In this document: in pieces, positions 42,945 to 50,364 of the stretch
How positions within the stretch are numbered: the first letter of the stretch is position 1
How the letters are laid out: every line of letters begins with the position of its first letter
Origin: Achromobacter sp. AONIH1
GTDB taxonomy: Bacteria; Pseudomonadota; Gammaproteobacteria; Burkholderiales; Burkholderiaceae_B
Direction: 5' to 3'
DNA length: 64,000 nucleotides
Assembly: GCF_002902905.1 (NCBI RefSeq)
Contig: NZ_CP026124.1
Location: 3,472,001 to 3,536,000 of the forward strand
Notes under the pieces: model-generated
Told to the model about the DNA's origin: nothing
The model's database searches: none
The model's input: the letters and a program-made list of their open reading frames with translations, nothing else
Made by a program: the position numbers and the translations under genes

Positions 42945-44455
42945 CAGCGGATGACCTTGCGCCAGTCTTCGTCGAAGTAGCGCACGAGGGACTGTTCGTT
43001 CAGGCGGTTCGGCGGCATGGCCAGCGCGGGCATGTCGGCGGGGAAGTGGAACAGCTCGCGCAACGTGGCCGGGTCCAGGTAGCGCGCCGGCACGGTGATC
43101 TTGTCCGCGGGCGTGTAGTCGCGGCGCTTGCCGGCTAGGATGAAGCCCCAGTCGCCGAAGGACGGCACGTAGGCGTGGTAGGGCCAGGTGTGCAGGCCGG
43201 CTTCCTTGAGCGTGGCGTCCACGCTCCAGAACGAGCGCGGCGCGAAGTACGGCGAGGTGGACTGGATCACCATGTAGCCGTTCTCGGCCAGGTGGCGCGC
43301 CATCAGGTGGTAGACGGGCACAGAGTACAGCCGGCCCAGGCCGAAGTTGGACGGGTCGGGGAAGTCCACCACGATGTAGTCGTAGACCTCGGCATGGCTT
43401 TCCAGCCAGCGGCCGGCATCATCGTTGATGACGGTGACGCGCGGGTCCTTGAGCGCGCCCTGGTTCAGCTTGACCAGCGGCTCGGAGCGCGAGAACAGGC
43501 CCGTCATGGCCGGGTCCAGGTCCACCAGCGTGACGTGTTCGACGTTCGGGTGCTTGAGAATCTCGCGCACCGCCAGCCCGTCGCCGCCGCCCAGCACCAG
43601 TACGTTGCGGGCCCAGGGCAGGGCCAGCAGGCCGGGATGCACCAGGGCCTCGTGGTAGCGGTGCTCGTCGCGCGAGGAGAATTGCAGGTTGCCGTTGATG
43701 TACAGGCGCAGGTCGTCGTGCCAGCGCGTGACCACCAGGCGCTGGTAGGGCGTGGTCTCGGCATGGACCACATCGTCGCCGTACAGGCCCTTTTCCGCCC
43801 AGGCCGTCATGTGGCCGGAATAGACGAAGCCCAGCGTCAACAGGCCCAGCACCACGCCGCCGCGCACCGCGCGCTCGGCGGGCCGGCGCACTTCGGCGCG
43901 GAACAGCCAGGTGGTCCACAGCGCCACGCCGGCGTTCAGCATGCCGAACAGGAAGCTGGTGCGCAGCAGGCCCAGCTTGGGCGCCAGCAGCAGCGGAAAG
44001 ACCAGCGACACGGCCAGCGCGCCCAGGTAGTCGAAGGTCAGCACCCGGCTGACGATTTCGCGGAACTCCGCCTTGCGCTGATTGAACACGCGCATCACCA
44101 GCGGGATCTCCATGCCCACCATCAGGCCGATGACGAACACGCCCACGTAGAGCGCGGCGCGGAACGGCGCCGACAGCCAAGCGAACACCAGGAACAGCAC
44201 GGCGGCCGATACCCCGCCCAGCAGCGCGACCAGCAGTTCCACATCGATGAATCGATTCAGAACGTCGTCATCTTTTACATATTTTGACAACCACGAGCCG
44301 ATGCCCATGGCGAACAGATAGCAGCCGATGACCGAGGAGAACTGCAGGATCGAATCGCCCAGCAAATAGCTGGCGAGCGCGCTGCTGATGAGTTCGTAGC
44401 CCAGGCCGCAGGAGGCGACGATGAGGACCGACAGGATGAGGACGCGATCGCGCAT
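42944..44455 (-). CDS. membrane-anchored spermidine synthase-like aminopropyltransferase
   Basis: A 503-residue protein with two parts. Residues 1 to about 215 carry six to seven hydrophobic helices (LILSVLIVASCGLGYELISS, VIGCYLFAMGIGSWLS, LYVGVFVIGLMVGMEIPLVM and others). Residues about 230-480 are a spermidine synthase domain with YQRLVVTRWHDDLRLYINGN, the SAM loop VLVLGGGDGLAVREILKHPN, LVDLDPAM and the active-site segment YDYIVVDFPDPSNFGLGRLY. It would transfer aminopropyl groups from decarboxylated SAM at the membrane. ATG 44455 was chosen because the first helix starts there. It is divergent from a DUF350-to-speD operon that supplies decarboxylated SAM. Confidence 0.87.
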   Translation of the reverse strand: MRDRVLILSVLIVASCGLGYELISSALASYLLGDSILQFSSVIGCYLFAMGIGSWLSKYVKDDDVLNRFIDVELLVALLGGVSAAVLFLVFAWLSAPFRAALYVGVFVIGLMVGMEIPLVMRVFNQRKAEFREIVSRVLTFDYLGALAVSLVFPLLLAPKLGLLRTSFLFGMLNAGVALWTTWLFRAEVRRPAERAVRGGVVLGLLTLGFVYSGHMTAWAEKGLYGDDVVHAETTPYQRLVVTRWHDDLRLYINGNLQFSSRDEHRYHEALVHPGLLALPWARNVLVLGGGDGLAVREILKHPNVEHVTLVDLDPAMTGLFSRSEPLVKLNQGALKDPRVTVINDDAGRWLESHAEVYDYIVVDFPDPSNFGLGRLYSVPVYHLMARHLAENGYMVIQSTSPYFAPRSFWSVDATLKEAGLHTWPYHAYVPSFGDWGFILAGKRRDYTPADKITVPARYLDPATLRELFHFPADMPALAMPPNRLNEQSLVRYFDEDWRKVIR

Positions 44456-44483
44456 GGAGGATCCGACAGGAAAAATGCACTCG

Positions 44484-44511
44484 GAGTATATCGAAGGCGC
44501 CGTATATACTT
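44484..44511. promoter_or_regulatory. divergent promoter region with inverted repeat
   Basis: GAGTATAT and ATATACTT form an 8-base inverted repeat (one mismatch) 12 bases apart in the 79-base gap between the aminopropyltransferase and DUF350 genes. Each arm could serve as a -10 box for one direction. A regulator bound here could switch both operons together. Pattern only. Confidence 0.5.
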
Positions 44512-44534
44512 CGCGCAATTGGGGAGGAGCAACC

Positions 44535-44921
44535 ATGCATCCTGCAGTGACCTATCTGATCTACATCGCCTCGGCGCTTGTCATGCTGGGGCTGTTCACG
44601 GTGATCTACACCGGCGTGACGCGCTACAAGGAATTCGACCTGATCCGCGAAGGCAACATCGCCGCGGCGATGTCCTACGGCGGCGCGCTGGTGGGTTTTT
44701 CGCTCACGCTCTGCTCCAGCATCGCCGTCCATGCCAGCTTCACCATGTTCCTGGTCTGGGGCCTGGCCGCGCTGGTGGTGCAGATCGTGGTCTATGTGGC
44801 GGTGGCGCAATGCGTGCGCGGCATGAATGACGCCATCCAGGAAAACAACGTCGCCATGGGCGGGCTGATGGGCGCCGTCTCGTTGGCGGCGGGCATCGTC
44901 AACGCCGCCTGCCTGACCTGA
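44535..44921 (+). CDS. DUF350 membrane protein (YjfL-like)
   Basis: A 128-residue integral membrane protein with four hydrophobic segments (about 6-26, 45-65, 72-95 and 108-127) and the DUF350-type REGNIAAAMSYGGALVGFSL signature in the middle. GGGGAGGAG lies just ahead of the ATG. DUF350 proteins often come as two-repeat, four-helix units and occur beside polyamine-conjugating or PspA-like genes; their biochemical role is unknown. It opens an operon with an SPFH protein, a DUF4178 protein, a small Gly/Ser protein and speD. Confidence 0.82.
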   Translation: MHPAVTYLIYIASALVMLGLFTVIYTGVTRYKEFDLIREGNIAAAMSYGGALVGFSLTLCSSIAVHASFTMFLVWGLAALVVQIVVYVAVAQCVRGMNDAIQENNVAMGGLMGAVSLAAGIVNAACLT

Positions 44922-44959
44922 TCGGGCGCGGCACCGGAATAGCAACAGGAGGACTGGCC

Positions 44960-45979
44960 ATGAGTCTCGGTTCATTTATCCGCAAGCAATTTATCGACAT
45001 CCTGCAGTGGAACGAGGATCGCGACGGCGTGCTCGCCTGGCGCCATCCGATGCAGGATTTCGAAATCCAGTACGGCGCCAGCCTGACGGTGCGCGAGTCG
45101 CAGATGGCGGTGTTCGTCAACGAAGGCAAGGTGGCCGACGTGTTCGGCCCCGGCATGTACAAGCTGACCACGCAGACGCTGCCGATCCTGACGTACCTGA
45201 AGAACTGGGACAAGCTGTTCGAGTCGCCGTTCAAGTCCGACGTGATCTTCTTCAGCACGCGCCTGCAGCTGGGCCGGCGCTGGGGCACGGCCCAGCCGGT
45301 GACGCTGCGCGACAGCGAGTTCGGCATGGTGCGCCTGCGCGCCTTCGGCGTGTACTCGTACCAGATCGCCGATCCCGGCACGTTCTACCGCGAAGTCAGC
45401 GGCACGCGCGACGTGTACACGGTGGACGACCTGGAATTGCAGCTGCGCAACATGGTGGTCGCCGCAATGACCACGGCGCTGGGCGGCTCCAAGGTGCCGT
45501 TCCTGGACATGGCCGGCAACCAGGGCCTGATGTCGCAGAGCATCAGCGAGCAGCTGGCGCCGACCTTCGAGCGCTACGGCGTCAAGCTGGACAACTTCAC
45601 CGTCGAGAACGTGTCGCTGCCGGAAGAGCTGCAGAAGGCGCTGGACACGCGGATTTCCATGGGCATGGCCGGCGACCTGGCCAAGTTCACCCAGTACCAG
45701 ACGGCCACGGCCATTCCGATGGCGGCGCAGAACGAAGGCGGCATCGCCGGCATCGGCGCCGGCCTGGCCGCGGGCGCGGCGCTGGGCCAGACCATGGCGC
45801 AGGGGCTGGGCGCGGCGGCGGCAGGGCAGGCCGCCCAGTCCGCCGCGCAGGCGGCGCCGGCCGCCGTCGATCCGGTGCAGAAGCTGCAGCAGCTCAAGGA
45901 CCTGCTCGACAAGGGCCTGATCACCGCGGCCGACTATGACGCGGCCAAGGCCGACGTGCTCAAGAAACTCACCAGCTGA
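44960..45979 (+). CDS. SPFH-domain protein with C-terminal SHOCT-like helix pair (YdjI-like)
   Basis: A 339-residue protein. Residues about 30-245 form an SPFH (band 7-like) domain of the YdjI/virion core protein type: SLTVRESQMAVFVNEGKVAD, FGPGMYKLTTQTLPIL, RLRAFGVYSYQIADP and FERYGVKLDNFTVENVSLPE. A Gly/Ala-rich linker (about 258-300) precedes a SHOCT-like end (QKLQQLKDLLDKGLITAADY). No transmembrane helix is visible, so membrane association would be peripheral or through partners. It starts 38 bases after DUF350. Related proteins help recruit membrane-stress factors; here a scaffold role is inference. Confidence 0.85.
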   Translation: MSLGSFIRKQFIDILQWNEDRDGVLAWRHPMQDFEIQYGASLTVRESQMAVFVNEGKVADVFGPGMYKLTTQTLPILTYLKNWDKLFESPFKSDVIFFSTRLQLGRRWGTAQPVTLRDSEFGMVRLRAFGVYSYQIADPGTFYREVSGTRDVYTVDDLELQLRNMVVAAMTTALGGSKVPFLDMAGNQGLMSQSISEQLAPTFERYGVKLDNFTVENVSLPEELQKALDTRISMGMAGDLAKFTQYQTATAIPMAAQNEGGIAGIGAGLAAGAALGQTMAQGLGAAAAGQAAQSAAQAAPAAVDPVQKLQQLKDLLDKGLITAADYDAAKADVLKKLTS

Positions 45980-46011
45980 TCCCAGACCGCACCAGAGCAT
46001 CCTCCGAACCC

Positions 46012-47481
46012 ATGCAGCAGGTCCTGTGCCCGCAGTGCGGCGCTCCCGTCTCGTTCACGTCCGCCGCCTCCGTCATGGCGGTTTGCGGCGCCTGCCGCAG
46101 CACGCTGCTCAAGGATGCCGCCTCGGTGCGCCGCATCGGCGAGGCGGCCGAGGTGCTGGAAGACTACTCGCCGATCTGCCTGGGCGCGGCCGGCAAGTAC
46201 GAGAGCAAGCGCTTCGACGTGGTCGGCCGCATCCAGATGCGCTACGACGACGGTTTCTGGAACGAGTGGTACCTGTGGTTCGAGGATGGCTCGGACGGCT
46301 GGCTGTCTGACGCGTCCGGCCAGTACGCGGTGACGCGGCGGCGCCGCGCCAAGACGGCCAGGGAAATGCCGGCCTTCGACCAGATCAAGCCGGGCTTCTT
46401 CTTCAAGCTGGACGGCCAGAATTACGTGGCCTCCGACATCCGCACCTGCGCGGCCGGCGGCACGCAGGGCGAGCTGCCCTTCGTGGCCGACGGCGGCTGG
46501 CAGGCCAAGGTGGCCGACTTCCGCAGCCTGGACGCCTTCCTGACGCTGGACTATTCCGACGGGCCCGATCCCGAGCTGTACATCGGCCGCGCGTTCGCGC
46601 TGTCCGACATGCAGGCCGCCTCGCTGCGCAACGCCGATCAGGTGCGCGAGACGGCGGGCCGGTTCCGCGGCCAGATCAAGGCGCTGGACTGCCCCAATTG
46701 CGGCGGCTCCATCAGCTTCGTGGCGGCGATGGCCACCCAGGTGGTGTGCCCGTCCTGCGGTTCGACCGTGGACTGCGCCGGCGAGAAGGCCGAGGTCATC
46801 GAGAAGGCGCGCAAGCTCAAGTCCATCAAGACCACGCTGGCGCTGGGCGAGACGGCCAGCATCGACGGCGCCGACTACAGCCTGATCGGCCTGATGAAAT
46901 GCGCGGACCCGGATCCCGAGGAGCCGTCGCAATGGATCGAATACCTGATGTTCAACCCGGCCCAGGGCTTCCTGTGGCTGGTCGAGACCGATGAGGGCTG
47001 GGAGCGCGTCAAGGTCTGCGATACCTGGCCCAGCCAGGTCAATGCGTCCACCGTGCGCTGGCAATCGCGCCAGTACCGCAAGCTGTACGACTACACCTCG
47101 CGAGTGGATCTGGCGCTGGGCGCGTTCAACTGGCGCGTCAAGGTCGGCGACAGCACCCAGATCACCGATTACCAGACCGGCAATTTCAAGCTCACGCGCG
47201 AGCAGGGCGAGGCCGAACTGGGCTGGTCCGCGTCCTCGCCGGTGTCGGGCGCGCAATTGGCCGAATGGTTCAAGCGGCCGGAGCTGGCGGCGCTGAAGTC
47301 GTCGGTCGGCGGGGGCAAGTCCGGCGCCTACGCCGGCTGGGCCTGGATCGCGACCATCGTCCTGGCTTTCCTGAATTTCGACAATATCCTTGAAGGCCGG
47401 CTGCTGCCGTCGCTGATCGGGCTGGCCTTCCTGTGGCTGCCGGCCAAGCTGGCGGACAAGCTTTCCGGCAGGGGCGAATAA
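46012..47481 (+). CDS. zinc-ribbon DUF4178 protein with C-terminal membrane segments
   Basis: A 489-residue protein with an internal duplication. Each half has a four-cysteine zinc ribbon (LCPQCGAP ... VCGACRS at about 6-28; LDCPNCGGS ... VVCPSCGST at about 225-250) followed by a DUF4178 domain (YDDGFWNEWYLWFEDGSDGW in the first half, EPSQWIEYLMFNPAQGFLWL in the second). Two hydrophobic stretches near the C-terminus (AWIATIVLAFLNF; LLPSLIGLAFLWLP) would anchor it. It lies between the SPFH gene and a tiny Gly/Ser-rich gene, all tightly spaced. DUF4178 proteins have no established function. Confidence 0.84.
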   Translation: MQQVLCPQCGAPVSFTSAASVMAVCGACRSTLLKDAASVRRIGEAAEVLEDYSPICLGAAGKYESKRFDVVGRIQMRYDDGFWNEWYLWFEDGSDGWLSDASGQYAVTRRRRAKTAREMPAFDQIKPGFFFKLDGQNYVASDIRTCAAGGTQGELPFVADGGWQAKVADFRSLDAFLTLDYSDGPDPELYIGRAFALSDMQAASLRNADQVRETAGRFRGQIKALDCPNCGGSISFVAAMATQVVCPSCGSTVDCAGEKAEVIEKARKLKSIKTTLALGETASIDGADYSLIGLMKCADPDPEEPSQWIEYLMFNPAQGFLWLVETDEGWERVKVCDTWPSQVNASTVRWQSRQYRKLYDYTSRVDLALGAFNWRVKVGDSTQITDYQTGNFKLTREQGEAELGWSASSPVSGAQLAEWFKRPELAALKSSVGGGKSGAYAGWAWIATIVLAFLNFDNILEGRLLPSLIGLAFLWLPAKLADKLSGRGE

Positions 47482-47485
47482 GACG

Positions 47486-47647
47486 ATGGGCAAGTTCATC
47501 TACACCGTCTATGCCGTGATCGTGGTGCTGGCCACCACCGGCGCGAGCGCGCCGGGGGCGCGCTTTGGCGGCACGGGCACCAGCGGCAGCACCTGGGGCG
47601 GCGGCTCCTCCAGCAGCACCGGCTGGTCCAGCGGGTCGCACAAGTGA
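47486..47647 (+). CDS. small Gly/Ser-rich protein with N-terminal hydrophobic segment
   Basis: A 53-residue product, MGKFIYTVYAVIVVLATTGA at the start, then a Gly/Ser/Thr/Trp-rich tail (TSGSTWGGGSSSSTGWSSGS). The first 20 residues could be a signal peptide or a single membrane helix. It starts 4 bases after the DUF4178 stop, and its TGA overlaps the GTG of speD by four bases, so it is embedded in a coupled operon. That position is the best argument that it is a real gene. Similar short tails of this kind sit next to DUF4178 genes as far as I recall; function unknown. Confidence 0.7.
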   Translation: MGKFIYTVYAVIVVLATTGASAPGARFGGTGTSGSTWGGGSSSSTGWSSGSHK

Positions 47648-47994
47648 CGGTCCACGCCACGCCCGGCCGCCATGTGCTGGCCGATTTCCACGGCGTGGCC
47701 GCCGCCGGCCTGTCCGACGCGGCCGCGCTGGAGCGCCAGTTGCTGGCGGCGGCTGACGCCGCCGGCGCGCGCGTGCTGAGCGCGCATTTCCATCATTTCG
47801 GGGAAGGAGCGGGCGTGACCGGCGTGGTCATGCTCAGCGAATCCCATATCAGCATCCATACCTGGCCGGAACACGGCTACGCGGCGCTGGATGTGTTCAT
47901 GTGCGGCGCGGCCCGGCCCGAGCGCGCGCTGGACAGCCTGCGCGCCGCGCTGGCGCCGGCCTCGGTCCGCGTCACGGTCGTCGACCGGGGCTGA
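47644..47994 (+). CDS. speD: S-adenosylmethionine decarboxylase proenzyme
   Basis: Makes decarboxylated SAM, the aminopropyl donor for polyamine synthesis. The 116-residue product is a class 1B (Thermotoga/Bacillus-type) enzyme. Self-cleavage would occur between Glu66 and Ser67 in LSESHISIHTWPE, giving the pyruvoyl group from Ser67; His72 and Cys87 (DVFMCG) match the other catalytic residues with the same spacing as the Thermotoga enzyme. The start is GTG, overlapping the upstream stop (GTGA). Its presence at the end of the DUF350/SPFH/DUF4178 operon, opposite an aminopropyltransferase gene, ties the locus to polyamines. Confidence 0.93.
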   Translation: MTVHATPGRHVLADFHGVAAAGLSDAAALERQLLAAADAAGARVLSAHFHHFGEGAGVTGVVMLSESHISIHTWPEHGYAALDVFMCGAARPERALDSLRAALAPASVRVTVVDRG

Positions 47995-48048
47995 CGCGCG
48001 GCGCTTTTTCCCTTGTTTGACATGCCTCAAGGCGCTACAGGGTTCAAA

Positions 48049-48077
48049 TTGACGTTCGTTATATACCTATATATATT
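48049..48077 (+). promoter_or_regulatory. modABC promoter
   Basis: TTGACG, 17 bases and TATATT make a near-consensus sigma-70 promoter about 40 bases ahead of modA, the strongest in the window by eye. It overlaps a candidate ModE operator, giving an obvious repression mechanism. Confidence 0.75.
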
Positions 48078-48080
48078 TCG
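48057..48080 (+). promoter_or_regulatory. candidate ModE operator
   Basis: CGTTATAT and ATATTTCG flank an 8-base centre, giving an imperfect 8-8-8 palindrome. The left half equals the CGTTATAT half-site of known ModE operators as I recall them; the right half matches 6 of 8. It covers the promoter spacer and -10 box of modA. Confidence 0.65.
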
Positions 48081-48116
48081 TGACCAATAGACAACCCGAT
48101 CGCTCTGGAGAGCAAG

Positions 48117-48887
48117 ATGTCCGTCAAACGTCCGAACCTGCGCCCGACCCTGGCCGCCGCCTTCGCGCTGGCCACCCTGTGGGGCGCCAACGCCAGCGCC
48201 GGCGAGCTGGTCGTGTCCGCCGCCGCCAGCCTGACCAACGCGTTCAAGGACGTGGCCGCCGCCTATGAAAAAGAGCATGCCGGCACCAAGGTGGTCCTGA
48301 ACTTCGGCGCCTCCGACGTGCTGCTGCAGCAGATCGTCAAGGGGGCGCCGGCCGACGTGTTCGCCTCGGCCGACCAGAAGGCGATGGACAAGGCGGTCGA
48401 GGAAAAGGCCGTCAAGCCCGCCTCGCGCGTGGACTTCGCCGCCAACCAGGTCGTGCTGATCGTCCCGACCGACAGCCGCGCCAACATCACCGCGTTGAAG
48501 GACCTGACCCGCGACGACGTCAAGCGCATCGCCTACGGCAATCCGGCCTCGGTGCCGGTCGGCCGCTACACGCAGGGCGCGTTGCAGGCCGCCGGCCTGT
48601 GGGACGCCGTGCAGGCCAAGAGCGTGCTGGCGCAGAACGTGCGCCAGAGCCTGGACTATGTGTCGCGCGGCGAGGTCGACGCCGGCTTCGTGTTCGCCAC
48701 CGACGCCGCCATCATGGCGGACAAGGTCAAGGTCGCCGTGCGCGTGCCGTCGCAGACGCCCGTCACCTATCCCATCGCCGTGACCGCGCGCGAAGCCGCC
48801 GCCAAGGAAGCCCAGAGCTTCGTCGCCTACGTGCTTTCGCCCGCCGGCCAGGAGATACTGTCGCGCTACGGCTTCCAGAAGCCCTGA
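48117..48887 (+). CDS. modA: molybdate ABC transporter substrate-binding protein
   Basis: Periplasmic molybdate/tungstate receptor of 256 residues. The signal peptide is about residues 1-29 (LWGANASA-GE). The mature N-terminus LVVSAAASLTNAFKDVAAAY contains the Ser residues that bind the oxyanion; VLNFGASDVLLQQIVKGAPA and the YVSRGEVDAGFVFATDA block complete the ModA pattern. A promoter and a ModE-like operator lie directly upstream. It leads modABC with a 22-base gap to modB. Confidence 0.94.
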   Translation: MSVKRPNLRPTLAAAFALATLWGANASAGELVVSAAASLTNAFKDVAAAYEKEHAGTKVVLNFGASDVLLQQIVKGAPADVFASADQKAMDKAVEEKAVKPASRVDFAANQVVLIVPTDSRANITALKDLTRDDVKRIAYGNPASVPVGRYTQGALQAAGLWDAVQAKSVLAQNVRQSLDYVSRGEVDAGFVFATDAAIMADKVKVAVRVPSQTPVTYPIAVTAREAAAKEAQSFVAYVLSPAGQEILSRYGFQKP

Positions 48888-48909
48888 TTCCGCTTGAGCG
48901 CATGCGTCG

Positions 48910-49593
48910 ATGAGTGATTCTGTCTGGGTGCCCCTGCTGCTTTCCTTGAAAGTGGCGGGGTGGGCCACATTACTGGCGGCGGTGGCCGGCACCGCCGCCG
49001 CCTATGGTCTGTCGCGCTGGCGCTGGCGGGGCCGCGACCTGCTGGACGCCTTGCTGACGCTGCCGCTGGTGCTGCCGCCCACGGTGCTGGGCTACTACCT
49101 GCTGGTGCTGCTGGGCCGGCGCGGCGTGCTGGGCGAGACGCTGGCGGGCTGGGGCATCGAGCTGGTCTTCACCTGGCAGGGCGCCGTCATCGCCGCCGCC
49201 GTGGTGGCGTTTCCGCTGGTGTTCAAGTCGGCCCGCGCGGCGTTCGAGAACGTCGACGCGCAGCTGGAGAACGCGGCGCGGGTGCTGGGCGTGTGCGAGG
49301 CGGGGGTGTTCTTCCGCGTGACGCTGCCGCTGGCCGCGCGCGGCATCGTCGCCGGCGTGCTGCTGGCCTTCGCGCGAGCGCTGGGCGAATTCGGCGCCAC
49401 GCTGATGATCGCCGGCAATCTGCCGGGCCGCACCCAGACGCTGTCGGTCGCCATCTACGAGGCGGTGCAGGCCGGCGATGACGCCACCGCCAACCTGCTG
49501 GTGCTGGTCACGTCCGTGACCTGCGTGGTGGTCCTGCTGCTGGCGGGACGGTTGGTGCCGGTGTCCGGCCGGCGTGATTCGGGGGCACGATGA
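48910..49593 (+). CDS. modB: molybdate ABC transporter permease
   Basis: Inner-membrane permease of 227 residues with five or six helices. LLTLPLVLPPTVLGYYLLVL and the EAA-type loop ENAARVLGVCEAGVFFRVTL, then ALGEFGATLMIAGNLPGRTQ, are signature ModB sequences. Its stop overlaps the modC start by four bases (ATGA). Confidence 0.94.
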   Translation: MSDSVWVPLLLSLKVAGWATLLAAVAGTAAAYGLSRWRWRGRDLLDALLTLPLVLPPTVLGYYLLVLLGRRGVLGETLAGWGIELVFTWQGAVIAAAVVAFPLVFKSARAAFENVDAQLENAARVLGVCEAGVFFRVTLPLAARGIVAGVLLAFARALGEFGATLMIAGNLPGRTQTLSVAIYEAVQAGDDATANLLVLVTSVTCVVVLLLAGRLVPVSGRRDSGAR

Positions 49594-50276
49594 GCGTCGC
49601 CATTCAGATCCGGAAGCGCATGGTGTCCGGCGACCGGCATTTCGCGCTGGACGTGGATGTCACGTCCAGGTCCAAGCGCATCGCGCTGTTCGGCCCGTCC
49701 GGCGCCGGCAAGAGCCTGACCCTGCGGGCCGTGGCCGGCCTGCTGCGGCCGGATGCCGGACGCATCGACATCAACGGCCGCGCGCTGTTCGATTCGGCGC
49801 AAGGCATATGCCTGCCGCCGCAGTCGCGCCGCGTGGCCTATCTGTTCCAGGACTACGCGCTGTTCCCGCACCTGACGGTGGCGCAGAACATCGCGTTCGG
49901 CATGCGGCGCGGCTGGCGCAATCCGCCGCGCAAGCAGGTCAGCGAGCAGGCGCGGCGCTGGGTCGACGCCTTCGAGCTGGGCGCCATCGTGGGCAGCTAT
50001 CCGAGCGAGATATCGGGCGGCCAGAAGCAGCGCGTGGCGCTGGCGCGGGCGCTGATGCTGGAACCCGACATCCTGTTGCTGGACGAGCCGTTCTCGGCGC
50101 TGGACTCGCAGCTGCGCGGCAAGATGCGGCAGGAATTGGACGCGCTACAGCGCAGGCTGGACGTGCCGATGCTGCTGATCACGCACGATCCGGCCGACGT
50201 CGAGGCGCTGGCCGACGAGGTGTTCGAGCTGCGCGACGGCCGCGTGCGCCGCCGGGATGAAGACGTGGGATTGTGA
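49590..50276 (+). CDS. modC: molybdate ABC transporter ATPase, short form
   Basis: A 228-residue ATPase with Walker A GPSGAGKS near residue 37, signature ISGGQKQRVALARAL near 141 and Walker B ILLLDEPFSALD. E. coli-type ModC has about 350 residues with a C-terminal Mop/TOBE molybdate-sensing domain; this one ends directly after the nucleotide-binding domain (FELRDGRVRRRDEDVGL), so it lacks that sensor. It overlaps modB by four bases. The adjacent ModE-type regulator carries two Mop domains and may do all molybdate sensing. Confidence 0.9.
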   Translation: MSVAIQIRKRMVSGDRHFALDVDVTSRSKRIALFGPSGAGKSLTLRAVAGLLRPDAGRIDINGRALFDSAQGICLPPQSRRVAYLFQDYALFPHLTVAQNIAFGMRRGWRNPPRKQVSEQARRWVDAFELGAIVGSYPSEISGGQKQRVALARALMLEPDILLLDEPFSALDSQLRGKMRQELDALQRRLDVPMLLITHDPADVEALADEVFELRDGRVRRRDEDVGL

Positions 50277-50364
50277 CGGCGACCGGATCGCTATCTGATT
50301 TATCAGCGCTGGCCCGCTGGCCCGAGACCGCCGCGGGCCGGTTCCCGGGGCCCGTGCGAGACGC

